Counted from the stretch's first letter, positions 10,937 through 23,933 are shown. The stretch is 64,000 bases of DNA from Tetraselmis striata (GCA_006384855.1 VCJN01002762.1:1-64000); one strand, 5' to 3'. The notes: generated by a model from the letters alone, not told the origin. Made by a program: numbers and translations.

Positions 10937-11072
10937 TAGGCATAGATATGCGCACCTCCGTGCACTACCATACGTCCCCCAACGGGAAATAAAGCACATG
11001 CCAACACCGGCTCGGAATCAGGAAGCCGGCCAGCTGACAGGGAATCAATCCAACGTGAATCCACTACCGGAT

Positions 11073-14000
11073 CTACGACTGGCCCGCCACTTGCGCTTCG
11101 TCCATGAACAAGGCGTGAAACCCATACGGAACCCGCTGCGGCAACTTCACTCGCGCCAAGGGCGATTGGGACATCGTCTTCGCGTCGTAGACCACCATCT
11201 CCGAGGTGTCATTGCTCTGCAAAGTGCAGCAGATTGCCACACGCACATACGGGGCAGAGTTGAGATGTAACGATGGGAAAATGTGGGCAGGTTCATTCGC
11301 GGTACTGGGGCAACATCTGGCGTATCCTGTGAGGTGCCGACCTGGTCGTAGACGTAGGTGAGCAAGTAGCCGTCATCCTCTGACGCAGCAGCGCGGCGCG
11401 GCACAAAGATGGCCTCGCCGCCCGCCTTGTAGGCTCCGAGGGTGATGCGGCCGCAGCAGATGTCGTCTCCACCAGCCTGGAGGTCCAACTTGATGATGTC
11501 GCCAAAGGTGGTGTTGGCCATGTCCTTGTCGGAGGCGCAGTACACGTACCTTGTCTGAACGCCAGCCAAGCGCTGATCAATTTGAGGGAAATCGCCTGCC
11601 AGGAGGGGCGCACAAACACAGATCATTCACACTGAGGCGCAAGGAAGCAAGGACAGAAGGTGTGTTGGGGGGGGGGGGGGGGGGGGGGGATTCGGCATGG
11701 AATCTGGCAAGTGCGCGGCAGGCGTACCAATAGCATTTGTAAGCCGTGTGGCTGAGGCGGACCCGTCTTTCATGTTCAACGCCTGCAAACACACCATAGC
11801 AAGGGTGAGGAGTCGGTTCAAACGGTCAGACGCAGCGGGAGGTCAAGGAGGAGGAGAAATACAGAGCAAAGTGGCATGCTGTGTATATCCCAGATCTACA
11901 ATGTTCAACTGTCGAACGAAAGCAATTGCACAGCCCCGGAGGGAGTCAGAGCGACCATACGTATACCAGAGCCGAAGCCTGGACCATGACATGCCCACAC
12001 ATGCGTGCAAGGGAGCGCTAACAGTACCGCATGGAAACAATGTAATCTGACTGATCTCAATTTTATGCTTAATGATCAATGCACCCTCTTTTGTCGTGGA
12101 TGAGGTCTAAAATGAGGAGTGCCTGTCCAAAAAGGGGATTGGAGCAAGGGAGCGTGGAGCTTACATAATGGTGCAGGTACGGGAGGCTGTCCTCGCCCAT
12201 CTCGACCCCCTCTGCGCTGAGCATGTTGAGATCCAGGTAGTCCATGGCGCACGCGTACACGTGAATGACATCACCGTCCTCCCATGCATTCGCCTTCCAG
12301 GGTGTTGGGGGCGTGGGCAGCAAAGTCGGCAAGAGATCAGCAAGAGATCAGCATGGCATGTGAAGCACGCATCCTGAGCAGGCAACAGTGGAGACAAAGA
12401 CAGTTGCCGCCAGTTGGGAGGCACACCAGGGGATTGGGGGCCTTCGCACCACGTGGAATATCATCTGAGCGGGCAGCGTGAACCACTTGACGGCCTCCTT
12501 GTCGCCCTCCGCGGCCGCATGGGGCCGCACGCCAAAGAGGAGCCCCTTCTCCTTGTCAAAAACGAAGGGAAGCTTGCCCTCCTTGACCATCACCTGTGCA
12601 GCACAATGCAGCGCGATTGTGGCGAGACATGTTAGGTTTTGCATTCTCTGTCGGCCACTGCTGCGATGGCCTTTGGTGGTATTAATGGAAGCACACCGCA
12701 GGCTGCTGCCCTGGGCCAAGGCATGGCGCGCAAACCTTGGGGTCAAAGGCGAGGGGGGTGTCGAGGAAGATGGAGTGGTTAGCGGTGATTGCAAAATCGT
12801 GCATCTGCACACAACACACAGCCGTCGTTATATGCAAGGCGTGGCGCACGAGGAGCGCCGCATGCCCCCTGGACAGACACGGTGGGGCGACCCGCAGCAG
12901 CCAAGAAGCTGCGCGAGCAGCGCTGCCCATACCATCACTGGCTTGGGAATGTCGATGGGCACCGACTTGATGAGCTGTCCGGAGGGGTCGACGACGCCGT
13001 AGGTGCAGTGGGGGCGGCGCTCGAGATCGTACCCAAAGAAGTGCATGAAGCCGGTGGCGTGGTCCACCTGCGACACCACGACGGATCCATTAAGCAACTT
13101 CCATGGCGGGCAGCGCAACATCCAGTACGTCATGCAGGAAAACCGCCAGCATCTCCACTCCGGCTCAGGTCCCTCTCGCACAAAGGCGCCTGTCACCTTG
13201 GGGTGAGCGGTGAAGGCCTTCATCTCTCCAAAGCTGACCCGCTCGACTGTCTCCACGGCGCCCTCGCAGAGGACCTTCAGCGCGTAGGGCATGTCCCCCT
13301 CGTGCAGCGCGAGGAGGCGCTTGGCGTGGTACACCATCGCGGTGTTGGCGGTGCCGCGGCCATCTCGGATGACGCCCAGGATCCTCTTCACTCCGCTCAG
13401 CGCGAGACACACGAGCCCGCCAACACCTGGAGCCCAGCGGCCAGTCCATCGCCAGTTAGCCTCATTGTCCCTGTAATGCCATGAACACTTCAGATGAGGG
13501 AGGGAAGAGGGGTTGCTGTTTGCAATACCTGCGAGATCGCCAAGCTTCCCAGAAGACGGCCACCCAACTGCTTGCTCCTGCGACATTGACAGCAGGCAGC
13601 CAGGCGTTACGTGATCGTATGCACCGCGATGCACTTCAGGTGCGTTGCCGCTGGCATCACGACGGCCCGTTCTGTTTTTGCCAGTGCTCACCTGCAGGTA
13701 GCGCTGCGTCTTGACCCATTTGTTGGAGTACGAGACCTTGCCGTCCTTGATGCGGCAAGCGTGCACCTGCGCGGCCGACCGCCGCGTGAGATTAGCACAA
13801 ACAGACCGCACGGCGTGGGGTCGTGCACTCGCTCTTGCGTACAAGCGCAAGCGGCGCACTCAACATACACACCACTGCGACCTCGCACCCCAGCTGCACT
13901 CTACTCGGAGCGTAGTGGGACTGCAGCCGGGCGGAGGTCAATAAACGCGGCAACGTCTTTGGAATCCGACTCGAATGAGTAGGTATCGATGTGTAGACAG

Positions 14001-14578
14001 GCGGGCCGGGTCGTGCTGTCCGAGCGCACCATGCCGTCGCCATCGAACCAGTGATAGCCGCCGAGGGGGCGATACTGCGGATTCGGCCCGGTCCGCAGGA
14101 AACACCCGGACAAGTCAGGCGGCAGCTCGCCCTCCACCTCCAACTCCGTCTCGTAGACTTCCGCGGTCACGGGGCTGAAGTTCCCCTGCCGGTGGCGCAG
14201 GTATGGCGTCTCAGTGTGCAAACGTCGGCCAACATTGTTGATAGGCAGGTAGGAACTGCCAACTCGGGCAGGTTTCCAACCAAGGACTGAGCATTGCTTG
14301 TTCGCGGGTGGGAAGCAGGCGTGGCATGTATATAAACCTGTTTTTACGTCCTTGATATATGGACTGGTCGTGGTAAAAGGCTGACGGTCCCGTAATACAT
14401 AGAGATATTCTCGTTGCCTCACAGCAGTGACCGCCACACTCACCTGGAGATACTTGTTCGACGCTCCGCGTTTGGCGTTGCCCAGCAGATAGTGCAGCGC
14501 AACCTCCAGGTAGTAGAACGGCCAGCTGAGTAGGGCGCCGACTTGGCTCACGGCCCTCGCGTCCGGACGTGCTGCCAT
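11073..14578 (-). CDS. CCD1: carotenoid cleavage dioxygenase, CCD1-like
   Basis: Cleaves a double bond in carotenoids or apocarotenoids to make aldehydes and ketones. Twelve exons (high to low): 14578-14444, 14209-14030, 13766-13692, 13577-13529, 13426-13197, 13067-12933, 12804-12736, 12593-12450, 12293-12165, 11782-11728, 11595-11342, 11216-11073. All introns are GT-AG and all phases agree; the protein is 532 aa, a normal length. The four iron-binding histidines are present: H221 (FTAHPK), H270 (MHDFAIT), H338 (FHVANAWED) and H519 (PYGFHALF). Blade motifs GPNPQYRPLGGYHWFDGDGM and NTAMVYHAKRLLAL fit the CCD1 branch better than NCED. No clear transit peptide is seen, consistent with the cytosolic location of plant CCD1. 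ATG 14578 is the first in-frame Met that gives a typical N-terminus; an upstream in-frame extension (GTG-initiated) is unlikely. The exact cleavage site cannot be read from sequence. Confidence 0.9.
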
Positions 14579-15109
14579 CGCCACGACAGTGAGATTAGTG
14601 TCGCTGGAGCGGAGGGTAGTACAAGTACAGACCCGTACTGCGCAAGGCACCCGCCTTGCCGTTCACCACTGCTGGATCAAGAGCCTGACCCACTGGCTTG
14701 CTATTGATACGGTGTTAAGTTGGCGCAGCGAGAACGCCGGTGGGGCAAGCTTTGGAAGGGCCAAGCTTCTTTGCGCTGGCGTATATGGTGACAGATAAGT
14801 TTCCTGGCAGCACACCGGCGTAGTGGTCACTGCTATACGACGACACGCGCGCGAGGGGAGGGCGCCCGCGTCGGGGCGCGCGGGCGCATCATCAGCAGAT
14901 AGACTACGATGATATAACGAACAATCATATGTCCAGAATACGATATCCATTAAAGTTCAGCGGGGCTATAAACACAAATAATGCGAATATACCTGTCTAT
15001 TCCTCTAGCACTTCAGATATTTGATAGTCGCCCGCTCATGCAGCGCTCATGGGCGCTCATGTAAAACCCGTAACTTGTCGTTTACGCCATCATAAGTTCA
15101 TTTGTTGTT
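14579..15109. other. upstream region of CCD gene, no gene seen
   Basis: This is the 5' flank of the CCD gene. No TATA box can be assigned with confidence, and no ORF is supported. Confidence 0.4.
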
Positions 15110-15350
15110 TTGTTTATAGCTGTGTTCTTGGGGTTTGCTTTTTCCCTCCCTAGCTACACCTTAGGGTATGCGGGTGTCGACACTGGCTGCCCGCGATCGA
15201 GTAATCAACCTACGACAGTAATCAACCGCCGGCACTTTGCGTGCTATACCCGCGGCGAAAACATCGGTCACCCCACTACGCATCAAATCTTTAATAACCA
15301 TCATCGTCTGAGAGACTGGACCACTCTCTTACATTTGTGCTGGCCGCCTT
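15110..15350 (+). repeat. dispersed repeat, copy 1
   Basis: Shares tgttcttggggtttgctttt, cggcactttgcgtgc and aaccatcatcgtc, in the same order and spacing, with 46528-46830. The copies have diverged and carry small indels. They are probably parts of one transposon family; neither copy shows ends or a coding region that names it. Confidence 0.7.
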
Positions 15351-15531
15351 CTGCCCGCGCAAAACTAACTCGCGGTTTTGGACCGGCACAGTGCTCAGCC
15401 CCCCGGAAACGGTACTAAACCTTATTCCACCCTCCGCTGTAATCGCTGCTACTACTACAGGATAACCTCAAGCCGAGGCTCTTCTTTTCCTTCTTCTCCT
15501 CGCGGCTCCCTTCCCGACGACCCCTTTGTCA

Positions 15532-15963
15532 TGTCTGGAAGCGGTTCACCCACCGCCCCCAATAAGATGGTCGACGCCGGCAAGGCGGCGGTTGTCGAGG
15601 GCGTCGGTGTAACGGCTACTGCGCAAGGCAGGCTCCATCGAGGCGGCGCGTCGCGAGGCGGGAGACGCGAGAATGAAGCGACTCATCCAGGAGCAACTCT
15701 CCATGTTCTTCGCCACCGAAGAGACTCATATGCCGCCAGTTGGCCGCCGGTGAAGAGGACGCCATTCCGGGCGGGAACGAGTCATGCGTCGGTGGTCAGG
15801 ACTAGAACGCCCGTGCGCTCTTCGCTCCATCGACCGAGCTACACTACCTTGAGTGGAAAACCGCCCTTGCTACGGCTCCGCCCGGTTTTGAGAACGGGAC
15901 GCCTCCCGACAGGCTCCGTTCGACATGCACCCCCGCACAGCACCCACTTTCGCAACCGCCACC
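15532..15963 (+). pseudogene. decayed gag-like ORF
   Basis: ATG 15531 opens MSGSGSPTAPNKMVDAGKAA. After a frameshift near 15630 a helical, charged stretch follows (REAGDARMKRLIQEQLSMFF), then in yet another frame LHYLEWKTALATAPPGF and a Pro/Gln-rich end. The order of a disordered N-terminus, a coiled helical segment and a Pro-rich tail is like retrotransposon gag proteins, but there is no zinc knuckle. At least two frameshifts break it. Confidence 0.3.
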
Positions 15964-16626
15964 CCCACCATGCCCGTGAGACTGATTGACCATGCAGCGG
16001 AGAGCTATTTTGCCTGTCTGGACAATATGCATAGGTAGGGGAGCTAAACCGATCGTACGGGTGCGCGACAATATCGGAGGAGAACGGCACGAGCAGCAAA
16101 GCCCGACGGCCAGCATGAGCGCGGAGAGGGCAGCAATTCAACAGCAGCCAATAGTTTAGCACCATCCAGCAAGCGAACATGCGCAGCGCAGCAGCACGGT
16201 AGCCGTCAGCATGCGCAACACAGCCCGGCGTACTGTCCGATAGATAGTGCGACAGTAGTGACATGGTAGCATTGATTCATCCATCACGACAACAGCAATT
16301 CATTATCCATCAAGTACGGTAGGCTTCGGCTGGGAGGGCAGGGGTAACAACACTTCAACATTGTAATAATAATAATGCGATTTTCTTCATAATTATCCTA
16401 ATATCTTGTGCATGTACTGCATGTGGCAACGCAACAATACTTTGCTGGCCAATGACTACTTGCCGGACACCGCCAGTAGCATTGATATAACAGCCCAATT
16501 GCATTTTTTGCGGGATTCGCTCGTGGGCTGCCTTGATGGCAGACATCGGGAGCTCTTGCGGGTGGTCGTGGTGGACGGCCAACAGCTCTTGCTGCATGTC
16601 GTCTTTTGCGCCTGCGTCCGTGTCTG
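15964..16626. other. no gene recognised
   Basis: Unique sequence with no ORF resembling a known protein. Minus-strand frames from the next ORF run into it (DMQQELLAVHHDHPQELP) and may be part of the same retroelement. Confidence 0.3.
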
Positions 16627-17451
16627 TCAAGGTGAGCCTTCCGATCTTGTGTCGAGCTGCTGAGAGGGCACGAACCAGGCCGGGCAGGTTGCCAGAGCAA
16701 ATCTGGAGCACGTAAATTTGCTTGCTCTTGTTGTGCAGGCAGTCTCCATCGGAGCCAATGTGCTGAATATGCTGGAGCGCTGGAGGCTCCATGGCTGCCT
16801 GATGGCAGTGATGGCTGCGAATACATCGACGGCGTTGGTGTTGCCCATGCGCCACGCCTCGCAGCGTGCAAGCTGCCTTGCTGTGCGACAACGGCGGCGT
16901 TTTGCGGCGTGCTGGCGGATGCGGCTAGGACGGCGTCTTGTTGTGAAGTTGGCGTGGCCCTGAACAGGTGAGCTGCAGGCGACATCTGAGTTGTCGCTGT
17001 TGGTGTTGTTGTCTGAGGAGTCAGCTGGCAAAGATGTTAAGTCGCTGTCGCGGTTGCAGTCTGTCGTCCCCTCCTGCGGCCCGGTGCGGGCTAGCAAGGA
17101 GTCAGGCAAGACTGGTGACATTGGCGTGACAGGTGCGGGGGTGGCAGCGGCGGCGTCGTCGGGATCCTCGTCGTAGGCCTCGTCAGCGAGCTGCACGAGG
17201 CGGAAGCGAGAGCCGCGAGACGGGATTGGCCCTGGCGTATGAGCGATGCACGTGGACTGCAGCGGCAGAAGTTCGACAGGCAGGGCGTCATTATGCAATG
17301 GGGCGGCCACGTCGGAGCCGAGATGGTCGGGGAGAGGGCTGTTTTGGTCTGAGATGCTGAACGGCGGCAGCTGGACGGAGGTGGAGACACATGCGTCCAC
17401 CGAGGACTGGTAGTCATGCCAGGCTAGCGCGGCGTCCTCCTCGGCTTCCAT
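16627..17451 (-). CDS. acidic/disordered ORF, probably retroelement-derived
   Basis: Open for 275 codons from ATG 17449-17451 (MEAEEDAALAWHDYQSSVDA). The middle is acidic and low complexity (DSSDNNTNSDNSD) and is followed by a strongly basic block (TRRRPSRIRQHAAKRRRCR). It lies downstream of, and on the same strand as, the copia-type gag at 17.7-18.8 kb. Its make-up resembles the spacer between integrase and reverse transcriptase of copia elements, but no catalytic motif is visible. It may equally be an unrelated disordered protein. Confidence 0.35.
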   Translation of the reverse strand: MEAEEDAALAWHDYQSSVDACVSTSVQLPPFSISDQNSPLPDHLGSDVAAPLHNDALPVELLPLQSTCIAHTPGPIPSRGSRFRLVQLADEAYDEDPDDAAAATPAPVTPMSPVLPDSLLARTGPQEGTTDCNRDSDLTSLPADSSDNNTNSDNSDVACSSPVQGHANFTTRRRPSRIRQHAAKRRRCRTARQLARCEAWRMGNTNAVDVFAAITAIRQPWSLQRSSIFSTLAPMETACTTRASKFTCSRFALATCPAWFVPSQQLDTRSEGSP

Positions 17452-17699
17452 GACTGCGACTTGGTCGACTGCGATGGCGGCGTCGGCGCGTTCGTGCGAC
17501 GAGTTGGAGCGAGCGCGCTGGCGCTCACAACGAGCAATGCGCAAGGCGGTGGTGGCTGCGACAAGGGCTACTTGGGCGCCATGGGCACTTTCGCTGTTCA
17601 GTTCTATAGCCCATTCCGCTATGGGCGAGGCAACTACGGCATGGGGCTGGACATCGTCGCAGATGTCATGAGTCGAGCAGGCAGTAGTGCTAGAACCAT

Positions 17700-18790
17700 C
17701 GCACTAGAGATGGCAGGAGACCGCGGCGGGATAGAGGTGGTCCTCCAGGGAGCCACATGACGACGGGGGCGAATTCAGGGCAGGTGACTCCACAGTGGTA
17801 GCGCCGAAGTCGTCAAAGAAGCCATCGGTGGCGGGATCGCTGGCGGGGTGAGCAACATCACATGCGGTGTAGGCCACCATGGCCATCCACGGGGGAGATC
17901 AATCGAAGGCAAGGTGAGCGGAAGGGCTGCGCCCACCGTAATCCCCACCATTGCCACCACGGCCGCCACCGTGTGGTCGGTGTCGCGACGGTCGGGGTTC
18001 CCTCCTCGGGAACACACTGTGCCGTTCCGATTGTCGGCAGCCAACTTTCGGCACTCCCGTTTGACGTGACCCTGCTTTCCGTAGTACCAACACTCAGGGT
18101 TGTAGGTTGGGCGTCTTTCGTGCCAGTGAGCGCTTCGTGTCAATCCTCCCGGTGCAGCGGCGTTGAAGGCAGCAAGCTGGCTGGGCCTCCAAGTCTGCCA
18201 GGCGAGACATCAGCGCAGCGTGCTTAGCATCATCGTCAGCAGGAGCGTCAGCGGCGAGGGCGGTGGTGGGTGCGTCGTCGTCGTCAGCATCGACATGTGA
18301 TTGCATGATGACAAGAGCGCACGCGGCTGGCATGTCGGTGACGGGGTCACGCCTGACAAAATGAGCATTCCATGATGGGCGAGTTTTGGTTGTCTGCCAA
18401 TGCCGTGTTGTGCGAAGGCCGCGACCGTGGCGGCGTCGCTCGCCGGGGCGCCGAGCTCCTTCATGTCCACACGGATCAGCGTCAGCCGGTTCATGTAGTC
18501 AAGCAGGTCTTCGCTGGGCAGTATCCGCTTGTGCAGGAAAGGCTGAAGATTTGAGATTATCGTGAGGGAAGAAGGTAGCACGCAGCGCCTTAAAGGCCTT
18601 GCGTCCGCGGTGATCGTCTGTAGAGGTGAGCCACGCAACTAGGACGCCGGACGCGCGGCGACTGGTGACCAGTTGGTGTAGCACAGATTGCAATGGCGGT
18701 GCTGGACCGAGCAGGTCCCGTCTGCATTGAGGACAGTGGTGAAGCCTGCCTTGCAAGTGACAGCGCTCTAAAATCGTAAGGACCATATCA
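17700..18790 (-). pseudogene. Ty1/copia-type gag with CCHC zinc knuckle, frameshifted
   Basis: Three minus-strand frames follow each other as one gag would. 18790-18560 reads SGVLVAWLTSTDDHRGRKAF and KALRATFFPHDN, 18560-18380 reads LHKRILPSEDLLDYMNRLTL with IRVDMKELGAPASD, and 18140-18040 reads CWYYGKQGHVKRECRK. The last is a canonical CX2CX4HX4C-type knuckle, except that the second Cys is Tyr-Gly shifted (C-W-Y-Y-G-K-Q-G-H...C). The helical part matches the UBN2-type gag core of copia elements. At least two frameshifts separate the parts. No protease, integrase or RT follows, so this is a remnant. Confidence 0.6.
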
Positions 18791-19803
18791 GAAACTGATT
18801 GACGTCCGTGTCGTGGAGGGGGGGGGGTGCTTGAAGTCCTTGGCTCGCAGCAGCTCCGAGGCAGGTTCCGAGGGGGACATAACCCATAATGAAGGGTTCA
18901 ACCGAAAATCGGGCGAAGGGGAGGACAGCTAAAGTGTGGCAGAGGTGGCCCAAATAAGCTAGGACAGCCACAAGGGGCAGTCCACACAGCAGTTGGGGAT
19001 CTGGTGTTGGGGATGAGCAGCGCAAGGCACATGTCGTGCTGACAACGCGAGGCTTGGAGAGTTGCAACAAAGACGAGACTGCAAACGTGGCAGCCGAGAG
19101 CTCGAGAGGTTGACAGCCACAGGCGGGGTCCCAGTGGCGAGGGCAAGCACCACAAACTTCCGGAAAGGGGGCAAATAAACACTGCAAGCCCATCCTATCC
19201 TAATGTAGCCAACTCAGCAGTGTAGCAGAGAAGCTAGGTATAGAGAGGGCCCGTAACCTTTTGTTTCGAGATAGTATGTTGAGTTGCACAAATGCACAGT
19301 GCAGTGACAGTGGCGGAGACCACAAGGTCGGTGGGAAAGGAACTTCTGTTTACGATATTGGTACATTACTTAGTGATGATTGCGTCCTTGCTCAAAGATG
19401 CTCAGACATCTTTGATACTTTCTGCACAAGTGAGGTTCCTATTCTAGTACCTAAAGCATGTCGTGCCGCCACATGCCTATTGATGATGTTCTGTAAGAGG
19501 CTGATTGGTGGAACCTCATTGCCTATGGGCGAGTTATCCCTTATGAGTGGCCGGTGAGTTGGCAGCTCCGCTCTAAGAGCAGGATTCTACTTCGGGAATA
19601 GTACTTAATTAGTACACCCTTACTACTGAGTAGTATCTAAGTCGCATTGGGTGCTCATTTCAGTTACGGACCAAAACCTACCCGAGGGTTTTAGTCCCTA
19701 CTTGCACTAGCGCATAAACAACATCGCACCCGACAGGTGTTGGTTGGGACGGGGCGCTGCCGCTTTATTAATCAAAAGCAACCGTGTCGTTGTACACGTA
19801 AGT
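18791..19803. other. no gene recognised
   Basis: Holds small ORFs without similarity, including a plus-strand one at 19261-19557. Nothing here can be named. Confidence 0.3.
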
Positions 19804-20295
19804 ATGGGATTTACGAATTCGATCCACTTGCCAATGCGCAGCTACCCTGAGGCCGTGCGCACGTGCATGCATGTTACTCAAGGTCGTAAGACTGCTGGGG
19901 GAAATGCCGCGATAGCGCGACACACCCCATATTGCCACGCGGTAGCCGTTGCCGTCAACACTCTTGATTTTGGCAAAAGCAGGGCGTCCGGTGGTAGCGC
20001 TTCAAAACCACAAATCGCGCCACTTGTGTGCATAAATAGGCATGGGACACCACTGCCCCCGTACTACGTCACCCTTGGTATGATTACTATCCACCGTACA
20101 CGTAGGCCATTTAAATTAGGTCATTCGCGACCTGGACCAAGCCCTACGTGTGTCGACATGACGATGATTTATTGGCGAGATCATGGACAAAATGCGGCTG
20201 TGATCGTTGCACTCACGGGCGGCGGGAGAGGGTTCTCGCGGCCTCCTTGCCGCAGGCCAAAGCTTTTCTATAGTAGTGCATGGCCGCATGCTTAA
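19804..20295 (+). CDS. unrecognised 163-codon ORF
   Basis: ATG at 19804 opens MGFTNSIHLPMRSYPEAVRT and the frame stays open to TAA. There is no signal peptide, membrane segment or known motif. The composition is less biased than shadow frames elsewhere in the window, which is the only support for coding. It may be a transposon fragment. Confidence 0.2.
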   Translation: MGFTNSIHLPMRSYPEAVRTCMHVTQGRKTAGGNAAIARHTPYCHAVAVAVNTLDFGKSRASGGSASKPQIAPLVCINRHGTPLPPYYVTLGMITIHRTRRPFKLGHSRPGPSPTCVDMTMIYWRDHGQNAAVIVALTGGGRGFSRPPCRRPKLFYSSAWPHA

Positions 20296-21336
20296 AGCGC
20301 GCCATTGTGAGCCCAATGGGACGGCAATGGCGTTCACCTTAATGTGTCGATGCTAGTGGAAAAATGGTGTGAAAGGGGGGATCCGGCATGGCGGCCATGG
20401 GCATCGCTCAATAAATAAGGGGGATATATATGTGCCAAGTATGAGTGGTCCGTGCACGAGTACACACAACACACTGTCCCGCCACCGTGTATCAGTGTAG
20501 TAGATCCCCTTGGCGTAAAGTTTAACGCCAACGTGTTGACCACGCGCTGACGGAAACCACCGATGATTTCGACATATACTTCTAATAAAAGGGCCTAAAT
20601 GACCTCGGACGACCGTGCTGCTTGCGTGGTAATTGCAGCCTTGCTCGCGTAGTTTTTAGAGGTATTTTACATGAAACTTTTCTGACGTATCCTCGCAACG
20701 CACTGAGCGATACCGCGAGTTTGGGAGCTGCACCACAGAGCAGCACTGCAGCGGCAATGGTATCACACCACATCGTGCACGGGCGAACGCCACTATGGCC
20801 CCACCACATCCAAAAATACCATAGCCTCTTATATTTTCTGACATATTTCCTCGCCCACCCATGGCCATCCCACCATGCAGTGGTCTATGCATGCGCGGCG
20901 GGACATGCGGGGCACCAACCCCCATTGTTGTGGGGGTACTGGAAGCGCTCGGTGTGGCGCAAGTGCCACTCGTGTAGGACTACACTTGCTAGGGCCAAAG
21001 GGTTGCCTACACCCTATGGTGATGAAGGCTGAGCATAAAAAAATTGTGCAACAATCCAGCAGGATTTCAGGTCACAAACCCTAGATTCAGCTGCCCTACG
21101 ATTCGTAGGCTCGCATTCCGCGAGAAAGGGGCCGGGGACTTACGTGGATGGGTGTAGTTGCTGCTGTGAGAAGTAGCCCGGTGGATGTGACAGGCGGTCG
21201 CTGCTCCATCCCCATACCTAGGTACCCACTCGAGGTAGCATTGGCTGACAGCACACGACACGACGGTACCAACAGCAGCACGCACCGTCAGAGGAATCAC
21301 GCCACTTGAGGGTCTCGCTGAAGCGAGTCGGGAGTC
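20296..21336. other. no gene seen; 5' flank of LisH/WD40 gene
   Basis: AT-richer sequence with stops in all frames. The last few hundred bases must hold the promoter of the gene at 21337, but no element is identifiable. Confidence 0.35.
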
Positions 21337-23902
21337 ATGGACCGCCGCCATTTGTCGGACCCGGGCGAGCTGGCGCTGCTCACGGTGCAGCAATATCTGC
21401 GGGAGAACGGATACGAACAAGGCACGGCGCCGCTGTTGGCCCGCGCCCAGTGCCCATCGCACAGCAGCAGCACACGACCACGGGCCTTGACGAAGCGGCA
21501 GCGAGGCGCCACGGCGGCGGCGGGCAGCCCCCTCGCCGCTGCCGAGTTCAGCTATCTGTTGCGACACGGTGCCTCCTCCACGCAGTCGCTTACGATGGGT
21601 CGTGTGTGCTCTGTGATGGCTGCCAACAGCTCTGCAGGCCATCGAGCGCTCCACCGGCGTTGCTTATGTCGAGGAGAAGCTGCCTCGGGGGTCCATGTTG
21701 CTCGAGGTGAGTCCCACCTGGCGATGCCCCCCCCCCCCCCCCCCCTTCCCCCCAGCCTGTGCTGCTGAGCGCGAAGTTACCAGTTCATGCCCGGCACCTC
21801 ACGTTCATGGTTCTGGATGGCCCCAAAAGTACGTTACCCATGCTAGATGATACGGCACCCAAATAAAATCGCTCCCGGAAGCGCTGCTGCCGGTATATCC
21901 TGCTGGCCAACACGGCTCCGTTCCAAAGCTGCATCGTGGGACAACATATCATTGCAGCTTCCCAGGGCTTGCTCGGCCCAACGCACCCACTGCCTGCGCA
22001 GCCCATGCCTCCCCGGGCACTGCACTACCCGAGTGAAGCGGGCCATGCTGCACCCCGGTTTGGCTTCAGATGATCCACGAGAAGATGGAGAGGGAGATCG
22101 CGGAGGACTTGACGGACCTGGAGCTCGCAGACCGCGCAGAGGACGAGGAGCTCCTGAGGAGCGATGCACGTGACTGGCCACACAAGGCACGCCCAGTGCC
22201 CGGTGGACCTGCATGATGCCACGACAGGGAGTGGGTGGGTGGGTGTGCGTAGGGGGGCAGCTTGGACCTCGTGCGCTAACAGCCTGTCTCACGCCTGCCA
22301 GGATCCGACGGCTGTGGATGGGCTGCACACCTCCAACATCCTGGCCGTCACGCTGTGGATGGACGAGGGGCTCGCATTCACGGGATCAGGCGCGAACCCC
22401 CCCCCCCCCCCCCCCCCCCCCCCAAAAAAAACCCCTCCCGCCTCCCCTCTCTTACACACAGCAACCCGGCAGCTCCGGCGTGCCATCTTGTTGCCCTGGC
22501 GGCAGCGGCTGATAGCGGATGCCACGCGTGTCGCCTCCATGCAGGAGACAGGACGGTGCGTTGCCTCCACATCGGCTCCAAGACGGAGCGCTGGAGCCGC
22601 TCGCTGGACGACGGCGCGATCCTGGCGCTGGCGCTGCACCCCTCCCCCGGGTGCGCTGCCCCCGGCGCTGCGTGCCCCCCCCTCCCTGGCACCCGCATGA
22701 CAGCGACTGTATGGGTTTGCTTCAGCATCAGGGCCTGAATGCCAAGCTAGCGATGGGGGCTGATTAGCCGTGTGCATTACGGAATCAAGGGCAACTACCG
22801 GGTGCATCGGCTGAATTGAGCCTTGACAAACTTTGACCTCTTGCATCATCGATAGCATTGCCGCCCTAATCCCCAACTGCAGCGATTCACTCTCATCCAG
22901 GTGATGCATGCGGTCCAGGTGATGGCTTGATAATTGATGCGGATGCTCGGACAGCCACACTTAACGCGCTGTGCGGTGCGGTGCGGTGCGGGCCGGTGCG
23001 GGCAGGGAGGAGCCGTGGCTGCTGGCGAGCTGCATGGGCGGGAGCGTGCACCTGCTGCACGCCTGCAGCGGGGAGCACGCCAACTCCGTGAAGGCGCACA
23101 CCAAGGTGGGCCGCACCTTTGCTGCGCGCCGGAGGGTCCCCCCCCCCCCCCCTTGTCAGCACTTGCCAGCACCGTAGAAGCCAGGCTTTGGGTTCACCCC
23201 GTATCATCGTTTTTGAACCCCACCCGACGAAGGAAAAGGTATGTTTTGTCTGACAGTCTATCAGCATACACCGCGAATCTATCTATGGTACTTGATCGTG
23301 CAATGCCATTGAATATTCTGCAACCTGCGGACCGAATTGAATGGCGTGGTACCGTCCTATCCTAAAACCCGCAATAGGATTGGATTCCGCAGCTCGGCAT
23401 GGGATCACGGCAGGAGCAACCCCCTGGGGTGCTCGTGGCGAGCCTGAATTCTCCATGAGCTTCTAAAGCAGTAGCAGCCACGCGATTGATTGCCACCAAA
23501 GCAGCGATAGCCACGGATTGGCTGGCGCTGCGGGCTCGGTCCGGCCCGCGAAAACCACCCGGCTCACACGAGGGCGCCCATCTTCCCCCCCCCCCCTCCC
23601 CCTCCCCCCCCCCCCCTCCTCTTTCATTGCCCAGTTATCATTGCACTGCGAATCTCGTGACGCCGCCGCGGGGCGGATCTAACCCTCGGGTGGCAGCTGA
23701 TAGGTGGAGGCTCGACCACAATAGGGCAAGCATCTGTGATCAATCATGTGTGGTACACAGCGCATAAGTTACATACTTACATGTATGATAAATGTATCTA
23801 GATACACATATGTAGACATGCATACATACATACATACATATATACATATATGTATATATGTGTATGATGTATGATATCTGTGTCTATTTATACATGTGTA
23901 GT

Positions 23903-23933
<31 letters not shown>

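Noticed and set aside
12828-13859. 343-codon continuous minus ORF in the CCD gene
   Set aside because: It reads through three introns that happen to stay open; splice sites and the CCD family pattern show exons 3-6 instead.
21754-21823. Possible extra exon of the LisH/WD40 gene (PVLLSAKLPVHARHLTF)
   Set aside because: It has good splice-like edges, but its end phase does not match the next exon, whereas exon 2 joins exon 3 directly in phase.
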